This document shows, piece after piece, positions 11,407 to 21,858 of a stretch of DNA of 64,000 nt. This stretch comes from Crotalaria pallida (lineage: Eukaryota > Streptophyta > Magnoliopsida > Fabales > Fabaceae). The position numbers and the translations under genes are program-made. The stretch is from assembly GCA_037953625.1 (NCBI GenBank), contig CM075656.1:78511001-78575000 (forward strand), read 5' to 3'. The first letter of the stretch is position 1. Each line of letters starts with the position of its first letter. Under the pieces are notes generated by a model, which had not been told where the DNA came from, did not search any database, and saw nothing but the letters and a program-made list of their open reading frames with translations.

Positions 11407-12983
11407 GTTTTAAATTTTGACCCCTGAAATTTTGGCCCCTATTTTGTATTTTTATGGACAAAAATACCTTTTTGTGTGTTATTTTTTTCGTCTCTAATGA
11501 GACGGAAAATTTCCATCTTCCTAGAGACGGAAAATTTCCGTCCGTGTACAGACGGAAAAACCATATCATATTGCAGCACCGCCTGGTTATATAATATTAC
11601 TTGAGTGACCAACTACAAATATAAAAATCAATTACTACTTTAAAAAGAATAGGCATGGCATGGATCTTACTCAAATAATAATAATTGGTAAAACAAATAC
11701 TAGTATTACTTAATACGGAAAAATTCCGTCTGGAGGGAGTAGGCTCTAACCTATATTATAAAGCCATTGTGATATTATAGAGTAGAGAAATTTTACACCT
11801 ACATTATAATTGACACCTTTTCAGGATGGAAAAAAGTGATTCATTTGGAAGAGGAATAAGATCAAACAGGTGGTGTTCAAAATAGAATAGAGACAGGGAG
11901 GGGGGAAGAAGCAACGAACCAAGAAGCGTCATAATTGATATCAGCCTGCAAAGTAGTAGTAAAAGAAAAAATACTAAAAATAAAATAAAAAAAGCGTGAA
12001 GGGTGAAAAAGTAAATGAAGGTTTGTGAGTAGGGATGGCAACGGGGCGGGGATGGGGCGGGGGTACTTTCCCATTCCCCATCCTCGGGTCCCATTCCTCC
12101 CTCATCCCCATCCCCAAACCCCATCTCGGGTAGAAATTGTTCTCCACTCCCATTCCCCACGGTCCCCACGGGGTCCCCAAACATACGCGAAATTTTTTTA
12201 AAAAAATCGTAACTTCCATTTGACTCGTCATAAAATTAACCCTACTTAATAGTATTTTCAAAAGATGCATAGTACTTAAAAATAATAATTAAAAGTCAAA
12301 TAATTAAATCTAAGAAATAGAATAAAAATAATCAAAAGGTTAATATTTGTTTTAAAATTAGACAATTACAAACTTTTTTTGATAGTAAAGACAGACTTTA
12401 TAAAACAGGCAAAGCCACAGGGGCTGAAAGTTCTACAAAGAAATGCTTAAGGAACCATGGGGTGTCAAACCAGGCTGGTATGTAGTTGAAAGGTGAAATT
12501 ACCAAAAAACCAATTCTTTTAATTACATAAAAGTTAAAAACTAAGGGTGTATATGTACAATAGGCGGGAAACGGGGCGCCGCGGGGACGGGGGGACCTAT
12601 CCCATTCCCCGCCCCAGAATCTGTACGGGGGAAAAATCCCCCCCATCCCCGACCCCGACGGGGAAAAATCCCCGAAATCGGGGACCCGAACGGGGCGTTC
12701 CCCGCGGGGATCCCCGAATGGCATTCCACATTGCCACCCCTATTTGTGAGTTGCGAGAGCTTTGGAGGATTTGATGGAAATGCTGCAATATGATATGGTT
12801 TTTCCGTCTTTCCAAGGACAAAATTTTTCCGTCTCTAGGTAGATGAAAATTTTTCATCAAGGGATAGATGAAAATTTTTCATCTCATTAGGGACGGAAAA
12901 AATAACACACAAAAGGGTATTTTTGTCCATAAAAATACGAAATGGGAGCCAAAATTTCAGTAATGGGGGCCAAAATTTAAAAC
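11407..12983. mobile_element. Long-TIR DNA transposon (MULE-like), host of a nested hAT element
   Basis: The ends GTTTTAAATTTTGACCCC and GGGGCCAAAATTTAAAAC are inverted repeats. The complementarity runs about 200 bp inward, through TTTTTGTCCATAAAAATAC-type sequence and repeated GACGGAAAA / TTTTCCGTC motifs, to GCTGCAATATGATATGG. A 10-bp direct repeat with one mismatch (AAGATATTGA at 11397-11406, AAGATATTAA at 12984-12993) flanks it, in the range for Mutator-like elements. Without the nested hAT element it is about 860 bp. No transposase. Confidence 0.65.
12030..12742. mobile_element. hAT-type non-autonomous element
   Basis: The ends TAGGGATGGCAACG and CATTGCCACCCCTA are near-perfect inverted repeats of the TAGGGGTGGCAA type common in plant hAT elements. 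An exact 8-bp duplication, TTTGTGAG, sits at 12022-12029 and 12743-12750. Both subterminal zones are rich in GGGGCGGGGA / TCCCCGCCCC words, making strong GC islands in AT-rich surroundings. The Pro/Gly-rich frames at 12398-12860 are read through these islands and are not genes. No transposase remains. Confidence 0.85.
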
Positions 12984-13011
12984 AAGATATTAAGGATGTT
13001 TTAGTCCAAGT

Positions 13012-13341
13012 TGTTGGGTGGCTCTACATAATTCTCTCTTTCCCATTAATAATTTATGGCTATTGTGCAACTACCATTCTAATCCATGGTTGTTATTTTT
13101 ATTTGTTTTTAAACCACATGTAACTGAATGGTTCTGAACCATTCCTGTCTCCTACATAAGGAGGCATACAATCCTTTGTTACACATTTCCATTTCTCTCA
13201 TTTCCCATTTTCTCATATAGAAAGTTCATTATAGAAAGTTCATTCATTATTATCTTTTTGCCAACTTTTATTCTATTAACTTCTCTTTAATTCTCCAATT
13301 GATTTGATCCTGTGTTTCCGCATAGTGAATATACCTTAACA
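13012..13341 (+). repeat. 5' LTR of the copia element
   Basis: 330 bp, TG...CA. It is 18 bp longer than the 3' LTR because of a local duplication of ATAGAAAGTTCATT. By eye it differs from the 3' LTR at about a dozen positions, so the insertion is not recent. The LTR contains CTACATAAGGAGG where the partner has CTATATAAGGAGG, the likely TATA box. Confidence 0.95.
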
Positions 13342-13343
13342 AG

Positions 13344-13355
13344 TGGTATCAGAGC
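13344..13355 (+). promoter_or_regulatory. Primer-binding site (initiator Met tRNA)
   Basis: TGGTATCAGAGC lies 2 bp after the 5' LTR. It matches the 3' end complement of plant initiator methionine tRNA, the usual primer for copia minus-strand synthesis. Confidence 0.92.
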
Positions 13356-14382
13356 ACTTACTCAATTGAGAATTTAAAATGTCTACTGTTACCAAATTTG
13401 ACATCGAGAAGTTTGATGGCAAAATTAGCTTTTCTATTTGGCATGTCCAAATGAAGGTCGTTCTTACCCAGAACGGATTAAAAAAAGCTTTAGATGGAAA
13501 GTCGAAGAAATCGACTTCTATGACTGACGAGCAATGGGATGAATTAGACGAAAAGGCGCTTTCAGCAATGCAGCTTAGCTTATCCAAGGAGGTTCTCCGT
13601 GAGGTAGCAAATGAAACTACCGCTGTAACACCCTCACAATTATTTAGTTAAATTAGGATTTTATAAAAATAGTACTTGAAAATTTCTTTTTAAATTAAAA
13701 TACTAAAGAATATTTTTCCAGAAAAACGGACAGAATTTCCTCTGTTTTACGGACTTTCCCAAATTTTCCAATTTTGTACCTGCTTAACCTGTTCAGTCCA
13801 GCAAACTTTTAGAACATAAAACGTTTAAATATCATCCTGAAACAGATCCTAATGCCCCGAATATCACAAATAGGGGCGTACAACTAATACATATTTTTAA
13901 TTTACCAAATAGTAGTTTTTAACATATCTAAAACTGCAGTCCACTCGTAAATAATAAACAGATACTCCACGTAGTGGAGGTTCAACCTGCTCAGCCAGAA
14001 ACTGTGTAAGCTCCAATCTCAAAACCTGAAAAATGGTTGTAAGGGTGAGCTTTACACACGAAGTAGAGAAATAGTTTCTAACTAGACATAATGACCTACT
14101 AAGTCAAACACATTTAGTCATGTATCTCATAATATAACAACAATTCATTCCCAACCAATTCACATACATGCACACAATGTCAATCAATTTCTTTTATGAT
14201 TCGTTAAACCCTTACATTTCATGTATATTTATTTCATTCCAGCTTATCTCTTTTTCATTCCTTTTCGTTTCTTTACATAATTACCATTCTCTTTTCATTA
14301 CTTTAACCTTTCTTTTCTATTTTCATACTCTTTGAGCTTTTCATTAACTTTAGAAATTATTACGTGGATCCACCATTGCGTA

Positions 14383-14850
14383 CAGTCCCACAACCCGGAC
14401 AAAACGTCTTACAGCTGCGCACCACATGTGTCTTACGCGATCTATGCGTGCAGTCCCACAACCCGGACAAACGTCTTACAAGATCTGGATCACACTAGTC
14501 TATGCGTGCAGTCCCACAACCCGGACAAAACGTCTTACAAGACTTCATATAAAATCAGTCGATGCGTGCAGTCCCACAACCCGGACAAAACGTCTTACAC
14601 GACTTCAAATCAAACCGGTCGATGCGTGCAGTCCCACAACCCGGACAAAACGCCTTACACGACCTCAAATCAAACCAGTCGATGCGTGCAGTCCCACAAC
14701 CCGGACAAAACGTCTTACACGACTTGGTTCACGCCAGTCTATGCGAGCAGTCCCACAACCCGGACAAAACGTCTTACACGACTTGGTTCACGCCAGTCTA
14801 TGCGAGCAGTCCCACAACCCGGACAACGTCTTACAAGACTGGCTCAACCA
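14383..14850. repeat. Tandem array, eight units of about 60 bp
   Basis: The core CAGTCCCACAACCCGG recurs at 14383, 14451, 14509, 14569, 14629, 14689, 14748 and 14807, each followed by ACAAAACGTCTTACA or a close variant. The period is 58-60 bp except for the first interval of 68 bp. All units lie within the nested solo LTR. Confidence 0.93.
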
Positions 14851-16169
14851 CAAAATTTGCATTTAATCTTATGAGACACCCTTACATTATTTGCACTTAG
14901 CATTCAATTCATGAAACCAAATATTTTTCTTATCCTTTTATAATTCTGGATTCCAACATAAATTAACAAAACATCACATCACACATTCAAATATAAATCA
15001 CCATAATCATTCACAAATAGCACAACTCTATACTTTTTCTAACATACATAACAACTATCCTATATAATCGTTTCTAGTTACTAACCAAATCTCCATATAC
15101 TTCAGTTAGGCATAAATAATGACATTTAGTACTTACAAAATTTATCACATATTTCAATTTAACAACTATTTCATTTAATTTCATTTTTGATTGTTAAACC
15201 TATAATAACTATCTAAATTCCAAACCAAGCATATACATATACTCTTAGCAAGTACTATGAGCTAATCAGATAATACTCCCTAAAGCAAGGTAAAGAACCC
15301 CTTACCTCAGGGTCCTATTAGAACCTGGCTTACGGCTCGGTGAGGCGATCCCGTTGCGGCTTATGTCGAACTAGTCCAAATCCACCAGCGGCAATTACGG
15401 CTTACACAACCGGCGTCGGTCTGACTCCTCGACTATGTTGGTGATGGCGGTTTGGTTCGAACCCACAACCGTGGCCGATGACGATAACGGCGTCGGTTCG
15501 GTTCGCTGCACATGGGTCCGAACGGTTTGGACCATCAACCCAGCGATCATGGCAAGAAAAGGACTAACGGTTCGGTCTGAATCTTCAGCGGACCAGCGGC
15601 GATGCGAGAAGCAGAGACCGTGGCTGATCCAAGTCTCCCTGGTTCGTGAGCTTCGAATCGACAGCGACACCAATGAGAAAGGAACGGCGGCGACTTCCTT
15701 TGCACAACCAGTGAAGGAGAGCGGCGGCGGAATCACGACCCGGCTGAGGAAGAAGAAACGCGACGGCGGCGGCAAGGAATGCACGGTACAATAGCAAATC
15801 GAAGGAGAGAGAGATGAAGGAACCAACAGCGACGGAGGTGGCATTTGTTGGTGGCGACAACGACCGCGAAGAGCGGCGGCTCCGTGCATGGAGGAAGGCG
15901 AGTCGCGATTCGCGACTCCCCTGGTTGACGGTGGCGCGAAGAGAAAAATAAGAGAACGTGCGATGGAGGGAGAGAGAGAAGGAGATGAGGGGCGGCGGCG
16001 TGGGGCTGATTGCGGCTGGGAGGAGAGGAAGGGACGGCGCTGCGTGGGTGAGAGGAGGGTTAGGGCCGGCGGCCCTTGGTTGAAGAAGAGGGGGGGGGGG
16101 GGGTATTCGAACCCCTCTCCACTGTTTTATTATTTTTTTTTTCTTTTTCTTTTTTTTTATATAATTATT

Positions 16170-16210
16170 ATTACATTATTATTATTATTATTATTATTAT
16201 TACTGTTATT

Positions 16211-16243
<33 letters not shown>

Positions 16244-16245
16244 TT
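16170..16245. repeat. ATT/TTA microsatellite near the end of the nested LTR
   Basis: Runs of ATT interrupted by TTTA units follow a poly-G run (about 16090-16102) and poly-T runs. Hydrophobic frames read through here are artefacts. Confidence 0.9.
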
Positions 16246-17099
16246 TCTTTATTTGTTTATTGTAAATCTCAAAAAAAAAATACTAATAATAAAATGTAAG
16301 CATTTAGTAAGTACTTATATAAAATTATCAAGTTAAGAATCTTAAAATTCTTAAAACAAGTTCAACATATAAAATGTCAAAATATATTAAAGTATAGAAA
16401 GCATGGTTTTCAAATAGTATAATTATTTTAATTGAACTAACCACTTAGCCATATCAATAATCAATTAGTTAGTGCTATTTTTCTTTTTATTACTCTTATT
16501 ATGTTTGGAATTAAAATGGGGATGTTACAACCGCCGCGACATTATGGTTAAAGTTAGAAACTTTATTTATGACCAAAAGCCTTGCAAATAAGATTCGTCT
16601 CAAGGAGCGCTTATATACGATTCGCATGGGTGTAGGTACATCTATTCAATCTCATCTTGATGAGTTCAATTCCATTATCATGGATTTGGAAACATGGACA
16701 TTAAAATTGACGATGAGGATAAAGTTGTTTTATTGGTTGTCTTTTTGCCTTCCACCTATAAACACTTCAAAGAAATAATGTTCTATGGTAACAATGATAC
16801 ATTATCCTTCGAAGATGTTAAATCCAATTTATTGTCCAAAGAAAAATTTGATTTAGAAGTTCATTCTGAGGACAAGGGTGAAGGTTTGAAGAGGCAGAAC
16901 TCAAGAAAGATGGCATACTAGTAATAGAAGGTTCAGGTCTAAATCTAAGGGCCACAAATCCAGCTAATTCTATCACTATTGCAAGAAACCAGGGCATGAT
17001 ATTTCTGATTGTTATATCTTAAAGAAGAAATAAGAAAAGGAAGGAAAAGGAAAGCCTCTACAATTCGTCGAAGTCGCAAATGTTGAAAATGATTATGAT

Positions 17100-20000
17100 A
17101 GTGATATTTTGTTATCCGTTGTTGCTTCTGATAAAAGGAGCAAACCGAATGGACTCTTGATTCTGGGTGTACCTTTCATATGTGTCCTTATAGGGACTTG
17201 TTTTCCAGTTTTGATCCTATTGATAGTGGTGTTGTCTTGATAGGAAATGATGCTCAGTGCAAGGTTGCTGAAATAGGTACAGTTCAAATCAAGACCCATG
17301 ATGGTATTGTTAGGACTTTGACTAAAGTTCTCTATATTCCTGACTTGAAACGGAACTTAATTTCTCTAGGCACCCTTGAGTCTCTTGGGTGCAAGTACTC
17401 AGCTGAAGGTGGAGTCCTAAAGGTTTCAAAAGGTGTCATTCTCTTGATGAAAGCTAATCGAATTGGTAGCTTATATGTCTTGCAAGGCTCAGTTGTAACA
17501 GGTTTAACAACGGTATCCTCTTCCATGACCAATAATGATGACACAAAATTATGGCACATGCGCTTGGGCCATACAAGTGAAAAAAGCTTGCACCTTTTAA
17601 GAAAGCTAGGTCATCTTGGAAAATATGTTACCGAAAAGCTGAAGTTCTGTGAGCATTGTGTTTTTGGGAAACAGAAAAGAGTCACTTTCTCTACTGCGAC
17701 TCACCGCACAAAAGGTATTCTTGATTATATTCACTCTGATCTTTGGGGTCCTTCTAAAGTACCCTCTCATGGAGGACACCGCTATATGATGACTCTTATT
17801 GACGATTTTTCTCGTAAGGTTTAGGTTTATTTTCTGAGATATAAAAATGAGACTTTTCTTACTTTTAAGAAGTGAAAAACTCTCGTTGAAACCCAGACGG
17901 TAAAGAAGGTCAAAGAAGCTCAGAACAAAAAATGGTCTTGAGTTTTGTGAAGGTGACTTTAATGATTTCTGTGCACATCATGGTATTGCTAGACATAAAA
18001 CCATTCCATGTAAGCCCCAGCAGAATGGTGTTGCAGAGAGAATGAATAGAACCATACTTGAAAAGGCTCGCTGTATGCTTTCAAATGCAGGGTTATGGCA
18101 TCGACATGATTTATGGGCCGAGGCAATATCTACTACATGTTACTTGATCAACCGTTCTCCACATTCTGCACTTGATTTCAAAATGCCAGAAGAAATATGG
18201 TCAGGTAATCCTATTGACTACTCTAATCTAAGAATTTTCGGGTGTCTCGCATATGCACATGTCAATGATGGCAAATTAGCTCCAAGAGTTGTGAAGTGCA
18301 TTTATCTTGGCTATTCATCTGAGTCTAAAGGATATCGTTTATGGTGTTCTAATTCAAAATCAAGAAAATTACTTCTTAGCAGAGATGTGACATTTAATGA
18401 GGATGTATTATTATCTTCTGGAAAACACTCTTTTGTGTCTTCTTCTACTAGTATAAGTAATTTGCAGGGTACTAGCGAGAATGTGGAGTTGGAAGTGAAG
18501 TCTACCACTACAACCCCTAATTCATCTCCTGGTGAAACTAAAAGTGATGATGATGATGATCGTGAACATGGCGTTAGTACCACTTCTCCTATTCAGCCAC
18601 AAGAAGAAGATTATGTTCTTGCCTGAGATAGACCTAGAAGACATATCAAAATGCCAGCTAGATACACTAATAGTAATAATTTAATTGCTTATGCATTGTC
18701 TGTTGCACAAGAGGTCAATGATGTTGTTGAGCCTACCAGCTATATTGAAGTTGTGTCCTGTGCTGATTCCTCAAAGTAGCTAGTGGCTATGAATGAGGAA
18801 ATTGAGAGTCTCCATATGAACAATACATGGAATTTGTCAGAGCTTCCACAAGGCAAACGACCTTTGAGATGTAAATGGATCTATAAGAAGAAAGAATGCA
18901 TTTCTGGAGTAGAAGATCTTAGATGCAAAGCACGACTTGTTGTCAAAGGATTTAATCAAAAAGAAGGTATTGACTTTAATGAGATTTTCTCACCTGTTGT
19001 TCGTCATACCTCTATTCGTGTTCTGCTTGCTTTTGTTGCTCTGTTTGATTTGGAATTAGAGCAACTTGATGTGAAGACAGCTCTTCTACATGGAGAGCTG
19101 GAAGAAGAGATTTATATGGATCAGCCTGAGGGATTTGTTGTTCCTGGTAAGGAGCATCTTGTATGCTGCCTAAAGAAATCTTTGTATGATCTTAAGCAAG
19201 CTCCGAGGCAGTGGTATAAAAGGTTCGATTCTTTTATGATTGGGCAAGGTTATTCTAGAAGTCAGTATGTTGATTGTGTTTATTTTAAAAAGTTTCCCAT
19301 TGGATCTTTTGTATACTTGTTACTTTATGTTGATGATATGCTGATAGCATCACGTGACAAGTCTTTAATCAGAAAATTAAAAACTCAACTTAATAATGAG
19401 TTCGAGATGAAAAAATTAGGTGCAGCTAAGAAGATTCTTGGTATGGAGATTCGAAGGGATTGTCAAGCTGGTAAATTATTCATATCTCAACATAAATACA
19501 TTGAGAGAGTGCTTGATAGGTTCAATATGAGTAGTTGCACACCCGTTTCTACTCCACTTGCTGCACATTTCAAATTATCTTCAGACCTTTGCCCAAAGAC
19601 AGAGGAAGAGGTGGAGCGTATGTCTCATGTTCCTTATGCTAGCGCAATTGGCAGTCTTATGTATGCTATGGTATGCACTAGACCTGATTTAGCCTATGAT
19701 GTGAGCATGGTAAGTCGATATATGCATAATCCTGGGAAGGATCATTGGAATGTTGTCAAATGGATTTTCCGATACCTGAAATGTTCTTCCGATATCGGCT
19801 TGGTGTTTGACAGAAGCAAGGCTATAATTGATGACCTTGTAGGCTTTGTTGATTCAGACTATGGTGGTGATCTTGATCGAAGAAGATCTCTTTCTAGTTA
19901 TATATTTAATCTCTGTAATTGTGCTATTAGTTCGAAGGCTACACTTCAATCTATTACTGCATTATCTACCATTGAAGCAGAGTATATGTCAGCAACAGAG

Positions 20001-20300
20001 GGTATGAAGGAAGCTATTTAGCTTCGAGGTTTGGTCAATGAACTTGGTCTAGCACAAGAAACTTTAATTGTGTTTTGTGATAGCCAGAGTGCTATTCACT
20101 GACCAAGAATAATTGTTATCACAACAAGACCAAACACATTGATGTGAAAACGTCATTTTATCAGAGATATTGTTGCACTTGGTAAGGTTATGGTGAGAAA
20201 GATTCACACATCGGAAAATCCAGCAGATATGCTTACTAAGGCACTTCCAAATGCTAAGTTCCAATATTGCTTAGAACTCGTTGGTCTCTACAACAATGCT
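17100..20300 (+). pseudogene. Copia pol remnant: protease, integrase, reverse transcriptase, RNase H
   Basis: Domains in order: an aspartic protease with DSG at 17159-17167; the pre-integrase HxRLGH..CEHC zinc motif (about 17553-17660); an integrase core with HSDLWGP and later NGVAERMNRTI; RT from about 18783 with LDVKTALLHGELEEEIYM and the YVDDM active site at 19326-19340; RNase H with SDYGGD and LSTIEAEYMSATEG; and the terminal HTSENPADMLTKALP block. Stops at 17821 (TAG where Trp is usual), 17872, 18624, 18777 and 20019, plus shifts near 17140 and 17935, disable it. The 412-aa frame at 18783-20021 is the largest intact piece. Confidence 0.95.
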
Positions 20301-20310
20301 GAATTCGAGT

Positions 20311-20322
20311 CAAGGTGGAGAT
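20311..20322 (+). promoter_or_regulatory. Polypurine tract of the copia element
   Basis: CAAGGTGGAGAT lies directly before the 3' LTR start (TGTTGGG). This is the standard purine-rich plus-strand primer position. Confidence 0.85.
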
Positions 20323-20634
20323 TGTTGGGTGGCTCTACATAATTCTCTCTTTCCCACTAATAATTTATGGCTATTGTGCAACTACCATTATAATATGTGG
20401 TTGTTATTTTTATTTGTTTTTAAACCACATGTAACTGAATGGTTCTGAACCATTCGCGTCTCCTATATAAGGAGGCATACAATCCTTTGTTACACATTCC
20501 CATTTCTCTCATTTCCCATTTTCTCATATAGAAAGTTCATTATTATCTTTTTGCCAACTTTTATTCTAGTAACTTCTCTTTAATTCTCCAATTCATTTGA
20601 TCCTGTGCTTCCGCATAGTGCATATACCTTAACA
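20323..20634 (+). repeat. 3' LTR of the copia element
   Basis: 312 bp, TG...CA, aligned end to end with 13012-13341. CTATATAAGG near 20464 is the likely TATA box. The second copy of the CAAGT duplication follows at 20635-20639. Confidence 0.95.
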
Positions 20635-20639
20635 CAAGT

Positions 20640-21643
20640 TTAAAAAATGAAGACTGAATTGGTTTTAATAAAGGAACTCAACAACCAATCAACATGTGTG
20701 TGTTTGTGTGACATGAGTTGGAAATATCTAAGAAATCAAGTCGTGTATATAGGATTGTGTGGGTGGCTAGAGTTTGCAATTAATTGGCGAGAACAAACTT
20801 ATCGAATTATTGGGATAGCGAGAAACTTGGAAGTCGTTGTCATCCCATTCCGCTCAGCTTATCAATCGGGATAAGCGATCATGCAATGAATCACAATGCA
20901 TGATAAACTTGAACTAGTCAATCCTGGATAACGTGAACATAGATAGGAGCTTAATTAAGCACCTTGGGCTTGGGCTATTTAGCCAATCCAATAGTATCGA
21001 GATTAGACCTGGCTAACGTAGTTGTTCGGTAAACATGATGAATGTGATCAACTTAGTCCAGTCATAAGTCTAAAACACTTGCAATATTGGTGCAGAAAAT
21101 TTCAAATCCTAAAAGTAATTATATTGTAACTTGTTAATTTAAAATCACGTGTATTCTCCATTTATCAAAGACAATCTTTTTTAAGTTGGCAGATAAATTA
21201 AAGTCACTATTGACAAAAAAAATTTACCTAAAAAGTTTCCTATAACAAATATTTATTAATTCATCCCTTTTAAAAAAAAAATATTTAATTAAGGTGTTTC
21301 TCCATAAACTCAAACTCGACATTTCTGCTTAATAATATTGTAATTAAAGTGTATTTTTTTTAACTATTATGGAGGTAGTAAATTTTTTTTATTTGTTTAT
21401 CACTTGAAAAATATATACCATTACTCTTGGATAAAATATTATATTGTCCATTTGTCCATAAGAATATATTATATGTAAAAAAAAAACCTTATCTCTTCTT
21501 CTCATGAAAGTATAATTCAATCCCTCATTGTAGGCTTAAAAATTATCAGTAGAACATGTTGACACAATTTTTGTCTTTATACGGACCAATATGTCATTTG
21601 TCAACTAGCAAATAAAATTCTGATCTATTTCTATATTAAAAAT
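20640..21643. other. Intergenic sequence right of the copia element
   Basis: No recognised gene. The first 440 bp are less AT-rich than the surroundings, and the 75-aa frame at 20647-20874 has no known family. The remainder is AT-rich. Confidence 0.35.
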
Positions 21644-21652
21644 TCTATGTAA

Positions 21653-21849
21653 TCAACGTGGGTTAGTTAAGTGGTAGTTTATTTGGTCTCTTAATCAACT
21701 GGTCTCGAGTTTGAGCCTTGAGTATGGAGCAACCCTCGCTGCCTCGCTGGGAGATCCCTACCGCTTACTGCGAGCACAATTGGGTTGGATCGGATAAATC
21801 GAATTCTGGATAAACCAGATCCAGGTACCGGTTGGTGTAAAAAAAAAAA
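21653..21849 (+). mobile_element. Full-length tRNA-derived SINE (family A)
   Basis: The 197-bp unit is bounded by an exact 9-bp direct repeat, TCTATGTAA (21644-21652, 21850-21858). The head GGGTTAGTTAAGTGGTAG has box-A character and GGTCTCGAGTTTGAGCC has box-B character, the split Pol III promoter of tRNA-derived SINEs. The body ends CCGGTTGGTGTA followed by a pure A run. The copy at 1733-1872 is the same family. Confidence 0.85.
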
Positions 21850-21858
21850 TCTATGTAA

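Larger units (their letters stand above)
13624..16529. mobile_element. 2.9-kb solo LTR (probably Ty3/gypsy chromovirus type) nested in copia gag
   Basis: The ends TGTAACACCC and GGGATGTTACA form the short TG..CA inverted repeat of LTRs. An exact 5-bp duplication, ACCGC, lies at 13619-13623 and 16530-16534. No second LTR, primer site or pol domain is found inside, so it is one LTR left after recombination. Long LTRs starting TGTAACACCC are known from Tekay/Del-type chromoviruses, hence the tentative family. It holds eight 60-bp tandem repeats and a GC-rich zone (15300-16090). Open frames inside (for example 14332-14874, 15395-15889) are repeat-derived and not called. Confidence 0.8.
13379..16921 (+). 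pseudogene. Copia gag, split by an insertion and frameshifted
   Basis: The start at 13379 gives an N-terminus with the IEKFDG..FSIWHVQMK pattern of copia Gag. The frame is cut after Thr81 by the element at 13624-16529. It resumes in the same frame at 16530 with LWLKLETLF and MTKSLANKIRLKERLY, as in the UBN2-type Gag core. A frameshift near 16690 moves the rest to another frame, which stops at about 16920. Downstream (about 16970-17030) a zinc-knuckle remnant reads YCKKPGHDISDC, with the first Cys of CCHC replaced by Tyr. The region between 13624 and 16529 is not gag. Confidence 0.9.
13012..20634 (+). mobile_element. Ty1/copia LTR retrotransposon (Tork/Tnt1-like), decayed, with nested solo LTR
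   Basis: Direct LTRs (13012-13341, 20323-20634) begin TGTTGGG and end TTAACA. An exact 5-bp duplication, CAAGT, flanks the element (13007-13011, 20635-20639). A primer-binding site, a polypurine tract and a gag-protease-integrase-RT-RNase H order are all visible. Integrase before RT places it in Ty1/copia; motif wording suggests the Tork/Tnt1 group. Several in-frame stops, frameshifts and a 2.9-kb insertion in gag show it is dead. Without the insertion it is about 4.7 kb, a normal copia length. Confidence 0.95.

Noticed and set aside
12398..12860. Overlapping Pro/Gly/Arg-rich frames on both strands
   Set aside because: They come from GC islands at the end of the hAT element and have no family signature.
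14332..14900. Three frames with repeated Cys-Ser-Pro-Thr or PQPGQ units
   Set aside because: All are different frames of the same 60-bp tandem array in the nested LTR.
15395..16336. Frames of 86-164 aa on both strands in a GC-rich zone
   Set aside because: Within the solo LTR, no domain, and mutually overlapping on opposite strands.
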